From: Desulfuromonadales bacterium
GTDB taxonomy: Bacteria > Desulfobacterota > Desulfuromonadia > Desulfuromonadales > BM103
DNA length: 15,818 bases
Direction of reading: 5' to 3'
Assembly (NCBI GenBank): GCA_030640215.1
Contig: DAOWJU010000087.1
Span: 1 to 15,818, forward strand
Shown: piece after piece, positions 1 through 6,956 of the stretch
Layout of the letters: each line of letters starts with the position of its first letter
Position numbering within the stretch: the stretch's first letter is position 1
The notes under the pieces: generated by a model
Told to the model about the DNA's origin: nothing
Databases searched by the model: none
Seen by the model: only the letters and a program-made list of their open reading frames with translations
Translations under genes and position numbers: made by a program

Positions 1-1
1 A

Positions 2-100
2 ATTACAGGCTTTGCATGAAAAACTACTGACATTGCCAGGGGAATGGGTATTGGCCGCTCTACAGTGTACAAATTGCTCAATGAGAAAATTAGTGATTGA
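2..100 (+). pseudogene. Serine recombinase (resolvase/invertase), C-terminal HTH remnant
   Basis: From position 20 the plus strand reads KTTDIARGMGIGRSTVYKLL and then ends at TGA 98-100. This matches the C-terminal helix-turn-helix of resolvase/invertase-type serine recombinases, which binds the recombination site. Upstream the matching frame hits TGA at 17-19, while another frame reads LQALHEK, the sort of sequence expected just before the HTH. A 1-2 base indel near 20 would join the two, so the gene appears frameshifted. The catalytic serine domain lies outside the window, so I cannot tell whether the rest exists. Seen: the HTH-like tail and the frame break. Inferred: loss of function. Confidence 0.6.
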
Positions 101-226
101 AGTTTATTGCTTTACGGGCGGCATAAATCAGACAATTTTTACTGCAATACGCGATATTCAGGATGAGGCGGCGCCTCTTACTGAACTCAAAACACCAATT
201 AAATACTGGGGGCAGTCAGGTGGCAC

Positions 227-751
227 ATGTACTCCAAAGCATTCCGGACCTTGATGGTTCAGAAGATGACAGATCCTGCTGACCCAGGTCCTCAGGTCTT
301 GGCCGAAGAGATCGGTGTCTCTCGTGCCTCGCTCTATAGATGGATGAAAGATTCTGCTATTTTCGAGCAGAAAATCATAGACTCCGTTGAACTTCCTACT
401 CCCATATCGAGGCCGCTCTTGATGAAACGATCGCAAGATTGGAGTGCCAAAGAGAAGCTGGCCGCTGTACTCGAAGCAGCATCTTTGTCCGATGAAGCCC
501 TTGGTGCTTTTCTGCGCAGCAAAGGATTTCACAATGCGCAGTTACAACAGTGGCGAGAGCAGATGCTTGCCGGTCTGGAACCAGTGGCATCAGACCGTAA
601 TAAGAAGGTCCCTGAGGCTAAGCGCGTCCGTGAACTGGAAAAGGAACTCAAGCGTAAAGACGCAGCACTCGCCGAACCGGCTGCCTTGCTGGTTCTCAAA
701 AAAAAAGCCCAGATGATCTGGGGGAACGAGGACGACAACACGGACAGTTAA
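227..751 (+). CDS. IS3-family-type transposase OrfA (DNA-binding subunit)
   Basis: A 174-residue protein that would bind the ends of an insertion sequence. The first ~45 residues hold a helix-turn-helix with EEIGVSRASLYRWMKD, which is followed by a second HTH-like segment (QDWSAKEKLAAVLEAASLSD, then LGAFLRSKGF) and a charged coiled coil (RVRELEKELKRKDAALAE) near residues 133-152, ending in LLVLKKKAQMIWGNEDD. This order is typical of OrfA proteins of one group of IS3-like elements in proteobacteria. The stop overlaps the orfB start (TAATG at 749-753), the usual arrangement for coupled translation. OrfA looks complete, but its partner is broken, so the element cannot move by itself. Start ATG 227 is preceded by a weak GGTGG. 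Confidence 0.75.
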   Translation: MYSKAFRTLMVQKMTDPADPGPQVLAEEIGVSRASLYRWMKDSAIFEQKIIDSVELPTPISRPLLMKRSQDWSAKEKLAAVLEAASLSDEALGAFLRSKGFHNAQLQQWREQMLAGLEPVASDRNKKVPEAKRVRELEKELKRKDAALAEPAALLVLKKKAQMIWGNEDDNTDS

Positions 752-1006
752 TGCGCCGTCAGATTCTCGAACTTCTCGATGAAACTGTTGCTCTAGGGGC
801 CAGATTGGAACCTGCGTCTCAATTATTGGGGGCTTGCTGCCCGTACAGTCCTGCGCTGGCGACGGCTGGGCGTGGTTCCTTCCTTCAGTCGCCCCGGAGT
901 CAGTGACGATAATCCGTTTTCCGAGTCACTGTTCCGAACCATGAAGTATCGCCCCGAATATCCTTCTGGGCCGTTCGCAAGGCTGAGTATGAAAATCTCG
1001 ACTTAG
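751..1006 (+). pseudogene. IS3-type transposase OrfB, frameshifted and internally deleted
   Basis: The start ATG overlaps the orfA stop and reads MRRQILELLDETVALGARLE. The frame breaks in a run of five G at about 827-831 and stops at TGA 904-906; with one G fewer it would read on as LLGLAARTVLRWRR. The text then jumps directly to LGVVPSFSRPGVSDDNPFSE and SLFRTMKYRPEYPSGPFA, which in intact relatives lies near the C-terminus of the DDE domain and carries its last catalytic Glu. So roughly the middle of the protein, including the first two catalytic Asp residues, is missing. Similarity fades at about 980; the reading frame ends at TAG 1004-1006. A dead element with two independent lesions. Confidence 0.75.
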
Positions 1007-1033
1007 GTAGACAGTTTATACTGTTTTTCTACC
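1006..1033. repeat. Nested inverted repeat at the junction of IS remnant and transporter stub
   Basis: GGTAG and ACAGT (1006-1015) pair with ACTGT (1020-1024) and CTACC (1029-1033), around a TTAT loop and with a four-T bulge. It lies just where the similarity to the transporter below ends, so it may be the end of another mobile element or a scar. I do not recognise it as a named IS end. Confidence 0.4.
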
Positions 1034-1123
1034 CATTAATGAAAAGATCAGCCCTGCCAGAAGCATCCAGATGATGCCTTGAATATTCCCGCCCAAACCG
1101 ATCATTGAGGTGTTTTTTTTCAT
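1016..1123 (-). pseudogene. DMT/EamA-type transporter, N-terminal stub
   Basis: On the minus strand an ATG at 1123 is preceded by AGGTAAGTGG and followed by MKKNTSMIGLGGNIQGIIWM and then LLAGLIFSLM, after which the frame runs into GRKTV and TAA at 1016-1018. The NIxGIIWMLLAGLIFSLM pattern is the usual first membrane helix of drug/metabolite transporter (EamA) proteins, which are about 300 residues with ten helices. Only about 30 codons survive, so the gene was cut by the mobile DNA to its left. It is divergent from the RpiR-family regulator, and shares its control region, which suggests it once belonged to the same regulon, perhaps as an exporter. It is short, so the family call is moderate. 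Confidence 0.5.
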
Positions 1124-1175
1124 TTTAAATCCACTTACCTATGTCTTTTTGGTTTTGTCCAAGGGTTCAATTCTG

Positions 1176-1190
1176 TGTAAAAAAATTACA
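1176..1190. promoter_or_regulatory. Putative RpiR-family operator 1 (upstream of the -35)
   Basis: TGTAAAAAAATTACA, a 15-bp imperfect palindrome with arms TGTAA and TTACA, about 20 bp upstream of the -35 element of the regulator promoter. It fits the pattern known for HexR, an RpiR-family regulator (roughly TGTARTWWWATTACA). Binding by the regulator encoded at 1303 is inferred. Confidence 0.45.
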
Positions 1191-1209
1191 TAAAATCTGA
1201 CAAAACCAC

Positions 1210-1238
1210 TTGACAACAAGATGTGGGTAGAATATCTA
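1210..1238 (+). promoter_or_regulatory. Putative sigma-70 promoter of the RpiR-family regulator
   Basis: A perfect TTGACA (1210-1215) is followed, after 17 bases, by TATCTA (1233-1238), a poor -10 match. The strong -35 and weak -10 suggest control by a regulator. The start of transcription would fall inside the second palindrome at 1239-1253. Confidence 0.4.
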
Positions 1239-1253
1239 TGTAGCAATTATACA
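1239..1253. promoter_or_regulatory. Putative RpiR-family operator 2 (overlapping the start site)
   Basis: TGTAGCAATTATACA has the same length and TGTA-N7-TACA layout as the site at 1176-1190. It begins immediately after the proposed -10, where a bound protein would block transcription. The two centres (1183 and 1246) are 63 bp apart, close to six helical turns, which would suit a protein bridging both sites. Confidence 0.4.
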
Positions 1254-1302
1254 CAAATACTGGCGTATGCATAGTTAATTCACATTCAGGGAGCATATCT
1301 AC

Positions 1303-2142
1303 ATGGACTCAGTTTTATCGACGATAAGAAGCCTCATCAATTCCTTAAAAAAGGCTGAACGTCAGGTTGGTGAATATGTTTTACGCGAACCCTTTACAGT
1401 CATCGAATCGACAATTACCGAGGTCGCTAAGAAAGCAAAGGTAAGTGAACCTACGGTAATCCGTTTTTGCCGCAAGGCGGGTCTTAAGGGATATATGGAT
1501 CTCAGGCTCAGTTTGGCACGAGACCTCCCGAAACCTGTACAAAACTACAAAACAGTCGACTTCAATGATTCACCGGTCAAGATTCTGGAGAAGACTCTCA
1601 CGTGTCACCAAGATGTGCTTAGCACGGTGTTAAATAGCATCGATGTTATGCAGTTTACGAAGGCAGTGGATTTGGTGAGTGCCGCCAAACAGATTGATAT
1701 CTATGGATTTGGTGGGTCTGGACTGATCGCCATGGAAGCATGGCACAAGTTTTTCCGCGTTGGTATCCCCTGCAATACCTACAAGGACGCTCATTTGCAT
1801 CTCATCGGTGCCTCCATGCTGAACCCTGAATGCGTAGTTTTGGCATTGTCCATCCATGGTGCGTCTATAGACCTTATAAATGCAGTTAATGTGGCTAAAG
1901 AGGCAGGAGCTAAAATTATTGGTATTACGGGTACTAAAGGGTCCCCTCTGGGCAAGTTGTGTGATGTGACTCTTCCACTTGATTGTCAGGAACCGGCACC
2001 CTGGCTGTACCGGTTGTCCACCCGTTTGGCTCAGATGGCAGTTCTGGATGCACTGTTCGTTGCTGTGGCGACTCAACTCAACGAAAAGGGTGGGGGGAAA
2101 TTTATTGAAATTCCAGACTCGATTTCGGTAAAGAATATTTGA
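1303..2142 (+). CDS. RpiR/MurR-family transcriptional regulator (HTH + SIS domains)
   Basis: A 279-residue, full-length member of the RpiR family. Residues ~1-77 form the HTH_6 domain, with the recognition region EVAKKAKVSEPTVIRFCRKA and the following GLKGYMDLRLSLA. Residues ~120-255 form a SIS (sugar isomerase) fold with IYGFGGSGLIAMEAWHKFFR and VLALSIHGASIDLINAVNVA, the part that senses a ligand, often a phosphosugar but in other clusters unrelated metabolites. The start is set by AGGGAG at 1288-1293, nine bases before ATG. It is the first plus-strand gene of the cassette, followed after 111 bp by the ABC binding protein, so it likely controls the importer and hydrolases and itself. The twin palindromes upstream support autoregulation; the ligand cannot be read from the sequence. 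Confidence 0.9.
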   Translation: MDSVLSTIRSLINSLKKAERQVGEYVLREPFTVIESTITEVAKKAKVSEPTVIRFCRKAGLKGYMDLRLSLARDLPKPVQNYKTVDFNDSPVKILEKTLTCHQDVLSTVLNSIDVMQFTKAVDLVSAAKQIDIYGFGGSGLIAMEAWHKFFRVGIPCNTYKDAHLHLIGASMLNPECVVLALSIHGASIDLINAVNVAKEAGAKIIGITGTKGSPLGKLCDVTLPLDCQEPAPWLYRLSTRLAQMAVLDALFVAVATQLNEKGGGKFIEIPDSISVKNI

Positions 2143-2183
2143 TTTGAACGGTCTTAATTTAGAGCCAGAGTTCCCGGGTTGCC

Positions 2184-2214
2184 TGCTGGTGTTTCCCTTT
2201 GGGAATGACCAGCA
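2184..2214. terminator. Hairpin between regulator and binding-protein gene
   Basis: TGCTGGT (2184-2190) pairs with ACCAGCA (2208-2214), and inside it TTCCC (2193-2197) pairs with GGGAA (2201-2205) around a TTT loop, with a 2x2 internal loop. No T tract follows, so it may be a partial terminator, a mRNA 3'-end stabiliser or a processing site that uncouples regulator and transporter levels. Confidence 0.45.
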
Positions 2215-2253
2215 ATACAATCCATTTATTAATTAGAATTGAAAGGAGACAAA

Positions 2254-3786
2254 ATGATGATGAAGAGAAAAAGGTTTTTACCCTTGGTTCTGCTGATCAC
2301 GTTTATGGTTATTCTCATTTCATCGCAAGTCATGGCAGGAAAGAAAGATGACACCCTGAATGTTGCATTGATGAAAGAAGTCACTCATGTCGATAAATAC
2401 TTTAACACAACTCGGGAGGGTATGATTACCCAGCGACTGGCCTGGGATTCATTGCTCTATTTCGATTCTTTTGAAAATAAAATAAAGCCTGCGTTGGCGA
2501 CTTCATATAATTGGGTTGATGGTCTGACTCTTGATTTTACCCTTAGACAAGGTGTGCAATTTCATGATGGCAGTAGTTTTGAAGCCGAGGATGTAGCGTA
2601 CACCTTTAATTACATTGCAGATCCTGAAAATAAGGTCCCATCCAAACGTTTTACAAAATGGATTAAAAATGCAGAGGTTCTTAGCCCTTACAAGGTCAGG
2701 ATGCATCTGAAAAAACCTTGGCCATCCGCCTTGCAGTATTTGGCAGGTCCGCTCCATATTAACCCAAAGGGAGCTTGGGATAGAGGCGTTGATTATCAAA
2801 ATCGTCATCCTATCGGCACTGGCCCGTACAAGATTGTTAACAATGCGCTTGGTGAAAAAATCGTTTTAGAAAAGAACGAGCACTACTATAAGGACAGTCC
2901 CAAGGGGCAGCCGTCCATAGGGAAAATCGTGCTGAATATTGTTCCGGACTTTAACACCCAGATAGCAGGGTTGATGAACGGCAGCCTTGATTGGACCTTT
3001 AATGTCCCCACGGATATGATCGACAGCTTGCAAGGCAACTCAAAAATACAAACTATGTCCGGCGACAGCATGCGGGTGGCTTTTCTCATGATGGATTCTA
3101 CCGGACGCGCAAATCCCGACAGTCCGCTTAATAAACTCAAGGTCCGAAGGGCAGTGGCGCATGCTATAGATCGTGAAGCTATTGTTAAGTTCCTAGTAAA
3201 AGGCTCCAGTAAGGTCGCTCACTCTGCATGCAACCCTGTACAATTAGGCTGCACTGAAGATGTCCGTCGGTATCCTTATGACCCCAAAAAAGCAAAACAG
3301 TTACTTACCGAGGCTGGCTATTCAGATGGTTTCAAAACGAAAATGTACGCGTACCGAGATTTCGGCATAACCGAAGCCGTTGTCGCCTATCTTGATGCTG
3401 TTGGGATTAAAGCACAGCTGTTCAAAGGAAAGTCCAGCGTTGCACGCAGTGCCTGGAGAAAAGGTGAGGACGTACCGTTCGCCCATTGGACCTGGGGGTC
3501 TTCTTCCCTGGCCGACATTTCTGCCTTTACCCCCAATTTTTTCAATCTTGGCCAGGATGATCTGGTTCATGACGAAGAAATTGCCGCTTGGATGGCAGCG
3601 GGGGACTCATCTACTGATCCGGCTGTCCGCACGAAGAGCTATAATAAGGCCATTAAAAAAATAGCCGAAAAAAGCTACTGGGTGCCACTCTACGTCTACT
3701 CCTTGAACTACGTTATGTCAAATGACCTTGATTCTCCTGCTTCACCTGATGGTCTTCCACGGTTGTTTAATGGTAGATGGAAATAG
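2254..3786 (+). CDS. ABC transporter substrate-binding protein, family 5 (peptide/nickel type)
   Basis: A 510-residue periplasmic binding protein that captures the substrate for the importer encoded downstream. A Sec signal peptide spans residues 1-28: basic MMMKRKRF, a hydrophobic core, and a likely cut after VMA before GKKDD; no lipobox Cys, so it is soluble. The mature part follows SBP_bac_5 layout: DTLNVALMKEVTHVD at the start, the classic LDFTLRQGVQFHDGSSFEAE with DVAYTFNYI, HPIGTGPYKI near the first quarter, LNKLKVRRAVAHAIDREAIV in the middle, and KSYWVPLYVYSLNYVMSNDL near the end. A longer frame starts at TTG 2239, but ATG 2254 has GGAG five bases upstream and opens the signal peptide, so I chose it. 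Substrate range of the family includes di/oligopeptides, nickel, opines and glutathione; it cannot be assigned here. Confidence 0.92.
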   Translation: MMMKRKRFLPLVLLITFMVILISSQVMAGKKDDTLNVALMKEVTHVDKYFNTTREGMITQRLAWDSLLYFDSFENKIKPALATSYNWVDGLTLDFTLRQGVQFHDGSSFEAEDVAYTFNYIADPENKVPSKRFTKWIKNAEVLSPYKVRMHLKKPWPSALQYLAGPLHINPKGAWDRGVDYQNRHPIGTGPYKIVNNALGEKIVLEKNEHYYKDSPKGQPSIGKIVLNIVPDFNTQIAGLMNGSLDWTFNVPTDMIDSLQGNSKIQTMSGDSMRVAFLMMDSTGRANPDSPLNKLKVRRAVAHAIDREAIVKFLVKGSSKVAHSACNPVQLGCTEDVRRYPYDPKKAKQLLTEAGYSDGFKTKMYAYRDFGITEAVVAYLDAVGIKAQLFKGKSSVARSAWRKGEDVPFAHWTWGSSSLADISAFTPNFFNLGQDDLVHDEEIAAWMAAGDSSTDPAVRTKSYNKAIKKIAEKSYWVPLYVYSLNYVMSNDLDSPASPDGLPRLFNGRWK

Positions 3787-4098
3787 GTCTGCTTCTTGAT
3801 AATTATGACAAATATGGTCCCTTCTGGATAAGTAGACGTGAAGGCACATTGTTATAAATAAAAAGTGAGCATGTTGTTCCTCTGCTCAGTCTGTCAAACA
3901 AGAGACAGGGAGGAACAACATGTTCACAAATCTCGGTCGATAAACTATTAGCCGTTGCGTACTACAAGAATCTGAATCTTTCTACTCTGGGACAAGTCTG
4001 CTAGAAGAACAACTGAATACGGTCTAAAAAGATCGTTGTCTCGGTAACCACTAGAGCTAATTGATTACAGAACAATAACGGTCGCGGGAGAAGCATCA
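3787..4098. other. 312-bp gap between binding protein and permease genes
   Basis: Such operons normally have short gaps at this place. Apart from the long hairpin at 3865-3927 I see no gene. GGAGG at 3909-3913 precedes ATG 3920, which opens only a 7-codon frame (MFTNLGR, stop). Another frame spells VDKLLAVAYYKNLNLSTLGQ, peptide-like but without a start and ending at TAG 4002-4004; I do not recognise it. It could be a degraded insertion or a long regulatory spacer that lets the binding protein be made in excess. Confidence 0.5.
3865..3927. repeat. Long 18-bp-stem hairpin with an inner stem
   Basis: The arm GTGAGCATGTTGTTCCTC (3865-3882) pairs with GAGGAACAACATGTTCAC (3910-3927); 17 of 18 positions are Watson-Crick and one is a G-T wobble. 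The 27-base loop contains a further CTGTC/GACAG stem (3891-3895 and 3904-3908). No T tract follows. It encloses a good ribosome-binding site and an ATG. Options are an mRNA stabiliser/attenuator between the genes for binding protein and permeases, or the inverted ends of a small mobile element. Confidence 0.7.
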
Positions 4099-5028
4099 AT
4101 GGTTATGTACGCGTTGAAACGAATTTTCTTGGCACTTTTAGTTGCTCTCACAGTGTCCATCTTGACCTTTACAATCCTAAATATGACTACCGATCCGGCC
4201 GTTGCCATGGCCGGAGATACTGCTACCGACTTTGAAATTGAGTCGATCACGATAGCCTATGGTTTTGATCAACCAATGCCGTATCAATATGTGCAATGGT
4301 TGGGGAATGCTTTACAGGGAGATCTGGGAACTAGCTATTATTTTCGAACACCGGTTACCGCTTTAATTAGTGGGCGAATAAGTATCACCTTGTGGTTGGG
4401 TTTGGTTTCAATGGCTGTTGGTATTTTAATAGCGGTGCCTCTCGGCGTTATTGCTGCGATTCGCCCCAACAGTATCTGGGACCGTATTTGCCTGACCCTG
4501 GCTGTGAGCGCACAGGCGCTACCCAGTTTCTGGTTTGCTTTGATGTTGATCGTGCTGCTGTCGGTCACTTTTCCAATTCTTCCTTCGTCGGGAACAGATA
4601 CCTGGGTGCATTTCATCATGCCTGTGTTTGTTCTGGCCACTCGGGTCATGCCTGCAATAATGCGCTTAACTCGCACCGGCATGCTCGACGTGCTGGCCTC
4701 AGACTATATTCGTACCGCACGGGCCAAGGGGCTGAAACCCCAAAATGTGCTTTTCAAACATGCGTTACGTAACGCTGTCGTTCCGGTCGTCTCAGTCTCC
4801 TCAGTACAATTAGGACATCTCCTGACAGGTTCGATTGTCATCGAGACAATTTTTGCTCTGCATGGTGTGGGCTTTTTAGCCTATGAGTCTACAGTGCGCA
4901 ATGATTTGCCCACTATGCAGGCGTTGGTGTTGTTGTTTTCTTGCATATTCATCATTGCCACACTGGTGGCAGATCTGGCCAATGCCTGGCTTGATCCACG
5001 GATAAGGGTGGTTGGAATTGACAACTAA
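4099..5028 (+). CDS. ABC transporter permease, DppB/OppB-like
   Basis: A 309-residue inner-membrane subunit forming half of the channel. Hydrophobic helices lie at about residues 8-28, 95-120, 130-160, 172-190, 228-262 and 275-295, matching the six-helix DppB fold; the family N-terminal loop with YGFDQPMPYQYVQWL and DLGTSY at residues 54-80 is present. The EAA coupling motif is DYIRTARAKGL (residues 202-212), which contacts the ATPases, and it is followed by HALRNAVVPV. The C-terminus WLDPRIR is typical. GGGAG at 4086-4090 supports ATG 4099; ATG 4105 is an alternative. It overlaps the next permease by 17 bp, so the two are probably translationally coupled. Confidence 0.92.
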   Translation: MVMYALKRIFLALLVALTVSILTFTILNMTTDPAVAMAGDTATDFEIESITIAYGFDQPMPYQYVQWLGNALQGDLGTSYYFRTPVTALISGRISITLWLGLVSMAVGILIAVPLGVIAAIRPNSIWDRICLTLAVSAQALPSFWFALMLIVLLSVTFPILPSSGTDTWVHFIMPVFVLATRVMPAIMRLTRTGMLDVLASDYIRTARAKGLKPQNVLFKHALRNAVVPVVSVSSVQLGHLLTGSIVIETIFALHGVGFLAYESTVRNDLPTMQALVLLFSCIFIIATLVADLANAWLDPRIRVVGIDN

Positions 5029-5935
5029 TATCTCTACCTCAACAGAACCACTTCCTTCAGTGGAAGTGATTACTGGTCCGACACCGGGCCAGATTCTACG
5101 GCGAAATATAGTTGGTCATAAGGGCCTCATGATAGGTGGTGGCCTCCTGTTACTCATCTGCCTGGCGGCCTTGGCGGCGCCACTCCTTGCCACGCATAAT
5201 CCTTACCTGGGGGAATTGTCAGACAGGCTGATAACTCCCTTCTGGAACAGTGGGGGATCTATGACTCACCCACTTGGTACCGACTCGCTCGGCCGGGATT
5301 ATTTAAGTCGGCTGCTATATGGCGCACGGATCTCACTGATCATCGGTCTTGGCACAGCAGCTATATCTGGGATAATCGGATTGACTCTTGGCCTAGTTGC
5401 CGGGTATTTCGGTGGCAGGGTGGATATGATTATCACCTATTTAATTTCGGTTCGATTGAGCCTGCCGACCATTGTCGTTTCCCTCGCAGTCGTTCAACTA
5501 TTAGGCGGTTCATTAAATGTGGTCATTATGGTCCTCGGTTTTATCCTGTGGGACAGATTTGCCATCGTGACTCGATCCGCCACACAACAAATCCGATCCC
5601 AAGATTTTGTCAAATCTGCGCAAGCGGTAGGCTGCTCTACAATGAGGATTATCTTTAAAGAGATTGCTCCGAATGTGATGAATCAGTTCATAGTTATCGC
5701 TACCCTGGAGGCAGCCCATGCCATTTTGCTTGAAGCGGCATTGTCCTTTCTGGGAGTTGGTGTTCAACCACCAACCCCTTCCTGGGGTCTGATGATTAAC
5801 CAGGGGAAAACTCTGCTGTTTTTCAAACCATGGCTGGTCACCATTCCTGGAGTAGCTTTGTTTGTCCTGGTTCTTTCCATCAACCTGCTGGGTGACGGAG
5901 TACGTGATGTAACTGCTCCGGAACAACGTAATTAG
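5012..5935 (+). CDS. ABC transporter permease, DppC/OppC-like
   Basis: A 307-residue partner of the DppB-like permease. The start is unusual: there is no in-frame ATG before the first membrane helix (residues 38-60), so translation begins at TTG 5012 or TTG 5018, both inside the end of the previous gene; AAGGG at 5004-5008 suits 5018 better. Family marks are HPLGTDSLGRDYLSRLLYGA after the first helix, the EAA motif DFVKSAQAVG (residues 198-207), HAILLEAALSFLGVGVQPPT and PSWGLM. Five further helices follow the first one. Low translation from TTG may be balanced by coupling to the upstream gene. Acts with the DppB-like subunit to move the substrate into the cytoplasm. Confidence 0.92.
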   Translation: MELTTNISTSTEPLPSVEVITGPTPGQILRRNIVGHKGLMIGGGLLLLICLAALAAPLLATHNPYLGELSDRLITPFWNSGGSMTHPLGTDSLGRDYLSRLLYGARISLIIGLGTAAISGIIGLTLGLVAGYFGGRVDMIITYLISVRLSLPTIVVSLAVVQLLGGSLNVVIMVLGFILWDRFAIVTRSATQQIRSQDFVKSAQAVGCSTMRIIFKEIAPNVMNQFIVIATLEAAHAILLEAALSFLGVGVQPPTPSWGLMINQGKTLLFFKPWLVTIPGVALFVLVLSINLLGDGVRDVTAPEQRN

Positions 5936-5942
5936 GATCGAT

Positions 5943-6956
5943 ATGAAACCGCTTGATTGTCTTGAAATTAAAAACCTGACCGTAACCTTTCCTCTGTCCG
6001 CTGGTACGCTGTGGGCTGTCAATGACGTCAGTTTTACCCTTGCCCGAGGCGAAACTCTCGGTATCGTTGGAGAATCCGGGTGCGGTAAATCGATGACAGC
6101 CATGGCTATCATGAACCTTTTACCGCAGGCAGCCCAACTTCAAGCCACCGGATTAACCTTCAATGGTCAAGAGCTAACCGCCCTCAATGAAAGCGAAATG
6201 TCCGACATCCGGGGTAACCGGATGGCCATGATTTTCCAAGAACCCATGACTTCATTGAACCCGGCCTTTACCGTCGGGGCCCAACTCATGGAAGCGATTT
6301 TGCGGCATCGCAAAGTGAAAAAGAGTGAAGCACGTGAGCGAGCGCTATATCTTCTGGAAAAGGTAGGAATTACTGCTGCGGCCAGTCGGTTACGCCAATA
6401 TCCGCATGAGCTTTCAGGTGGGTTGCGACAGCGCGTTATGATTGCCATGGCCCTAATGTGTAGTCCGGATCTGATCATTGCTGATGAACCTACGACGGCT
6501 CTGGATGTAACCATTCAGGCCCAGATTCTTCATCTTCTGACCGAGATTCAACGCGAATTCGAGATGACCGTCATCATGATTACTCATGATTTGGGAGTGG
6601 TGGCAAACGTAACCGACAGGGTCGCTGTTATGTATGCAGGCAGGATTGTAGAAACTGGTTTGGTGTCTCAGCTTTTCGAATCGCCGCAGCATCCCTATAC
6701 GCAAAAATTACTAGATTGCATTCCCGTACCAGGAAAAACAAAACGTGGCAGTTACTTGGGCTCAATCCCAGGAAGAGTACCTTCACTGATCGGCGACCTC
6801 AGCGGTTGCAGTTTTGCCAACCGCTGTTCTTTCTGCACGGATGAATGTCTTAATAACGATCCCCCCTGGCACCAGATTGGGTCTCAAAGAGGATACTTAT
6901 GTTGGCGGAATCCAGAACAAATCAGCCCTTATAAGGGCCAAGGGGTAAGCCTATGA
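5943..6956 (+). CDS. ABC transporter ATPase, DppD/OppD-like
   Basis: A 337-residue nucleotide-binding subunit that powers import. Walker A GESGCGKS at residues 43-50, Q-loop Gln99, signature LSGGLRQR at 157-164, Walker B LIIADE at 177-182 and switch His215 (ITHD) are all intact. The signature has Leu where Gln is common. The C-terminal oligopeptide-transporter extension includes four spaced cysteines, C289-X5-C295-X6-C302-X17-C320 (with an extra C298), the pattern associated with an iron-sulfur cluster in DppD-type ATPases. AGGATCG lies just upstream of ATG 5943, and the gap to the permease is only seven bases. The end overlaps the next ATPase by ATGA (6953-6956). Confidence 0.94.
   Translation: MKPLDCLEIKNLTVTFPLSAGTLWAVNDVSFTLARGETLGIVGESGCGKSMTAMAIMNLLPQAAQLQATGLTFNGQELTALNESEMSDIRGNRMAMIFQEPMTSLNPAFTVGAQLMEAILRHRKVKKSEARERALYLLEKVGITAAASRLRQYPHELSGGLRQRVMIAMALMCSPDLIIADEPTTALDVTIQAQILHLLTEIQREFEMTVIMITHDLGVVANVTDRVAVMYAGRIVETGLVSQLFESPQHPYTQKLLDCIPVPGKTKRGSYLGSIPGRVPSLIGDLSGCSFANRCSFCTDECLNNDPPWHQIGSQRGYLCWRNPEQISPYKGQGVSL

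Noticed and set aside
12..254. 80-residue open frame at the left edge
   Set aside because: Reads the recombinase HTH DNA in the wrong frame after its first residues and shows no family resemblance.
1630..2220. 196-residue minus-strand frame opposite the regulator
   Set aside because: Shadow of the RpiR-family gene, whose domains are clear; low-complexity and no motif.
3920..3943. Seven-codon frame MFTNLGR as a leader peptide
   Set aside because: Good ribosome-binding site, but no attenuator-type codon run and no terminator/antiterminator pair visible; kept only as a remark on the hairpin.
5513..6112. 199-residue minus-strand frame over the DppC/DppD junction
   Set aside because: Crosses two well-supported plus-strand genes and has no recognisable domain.
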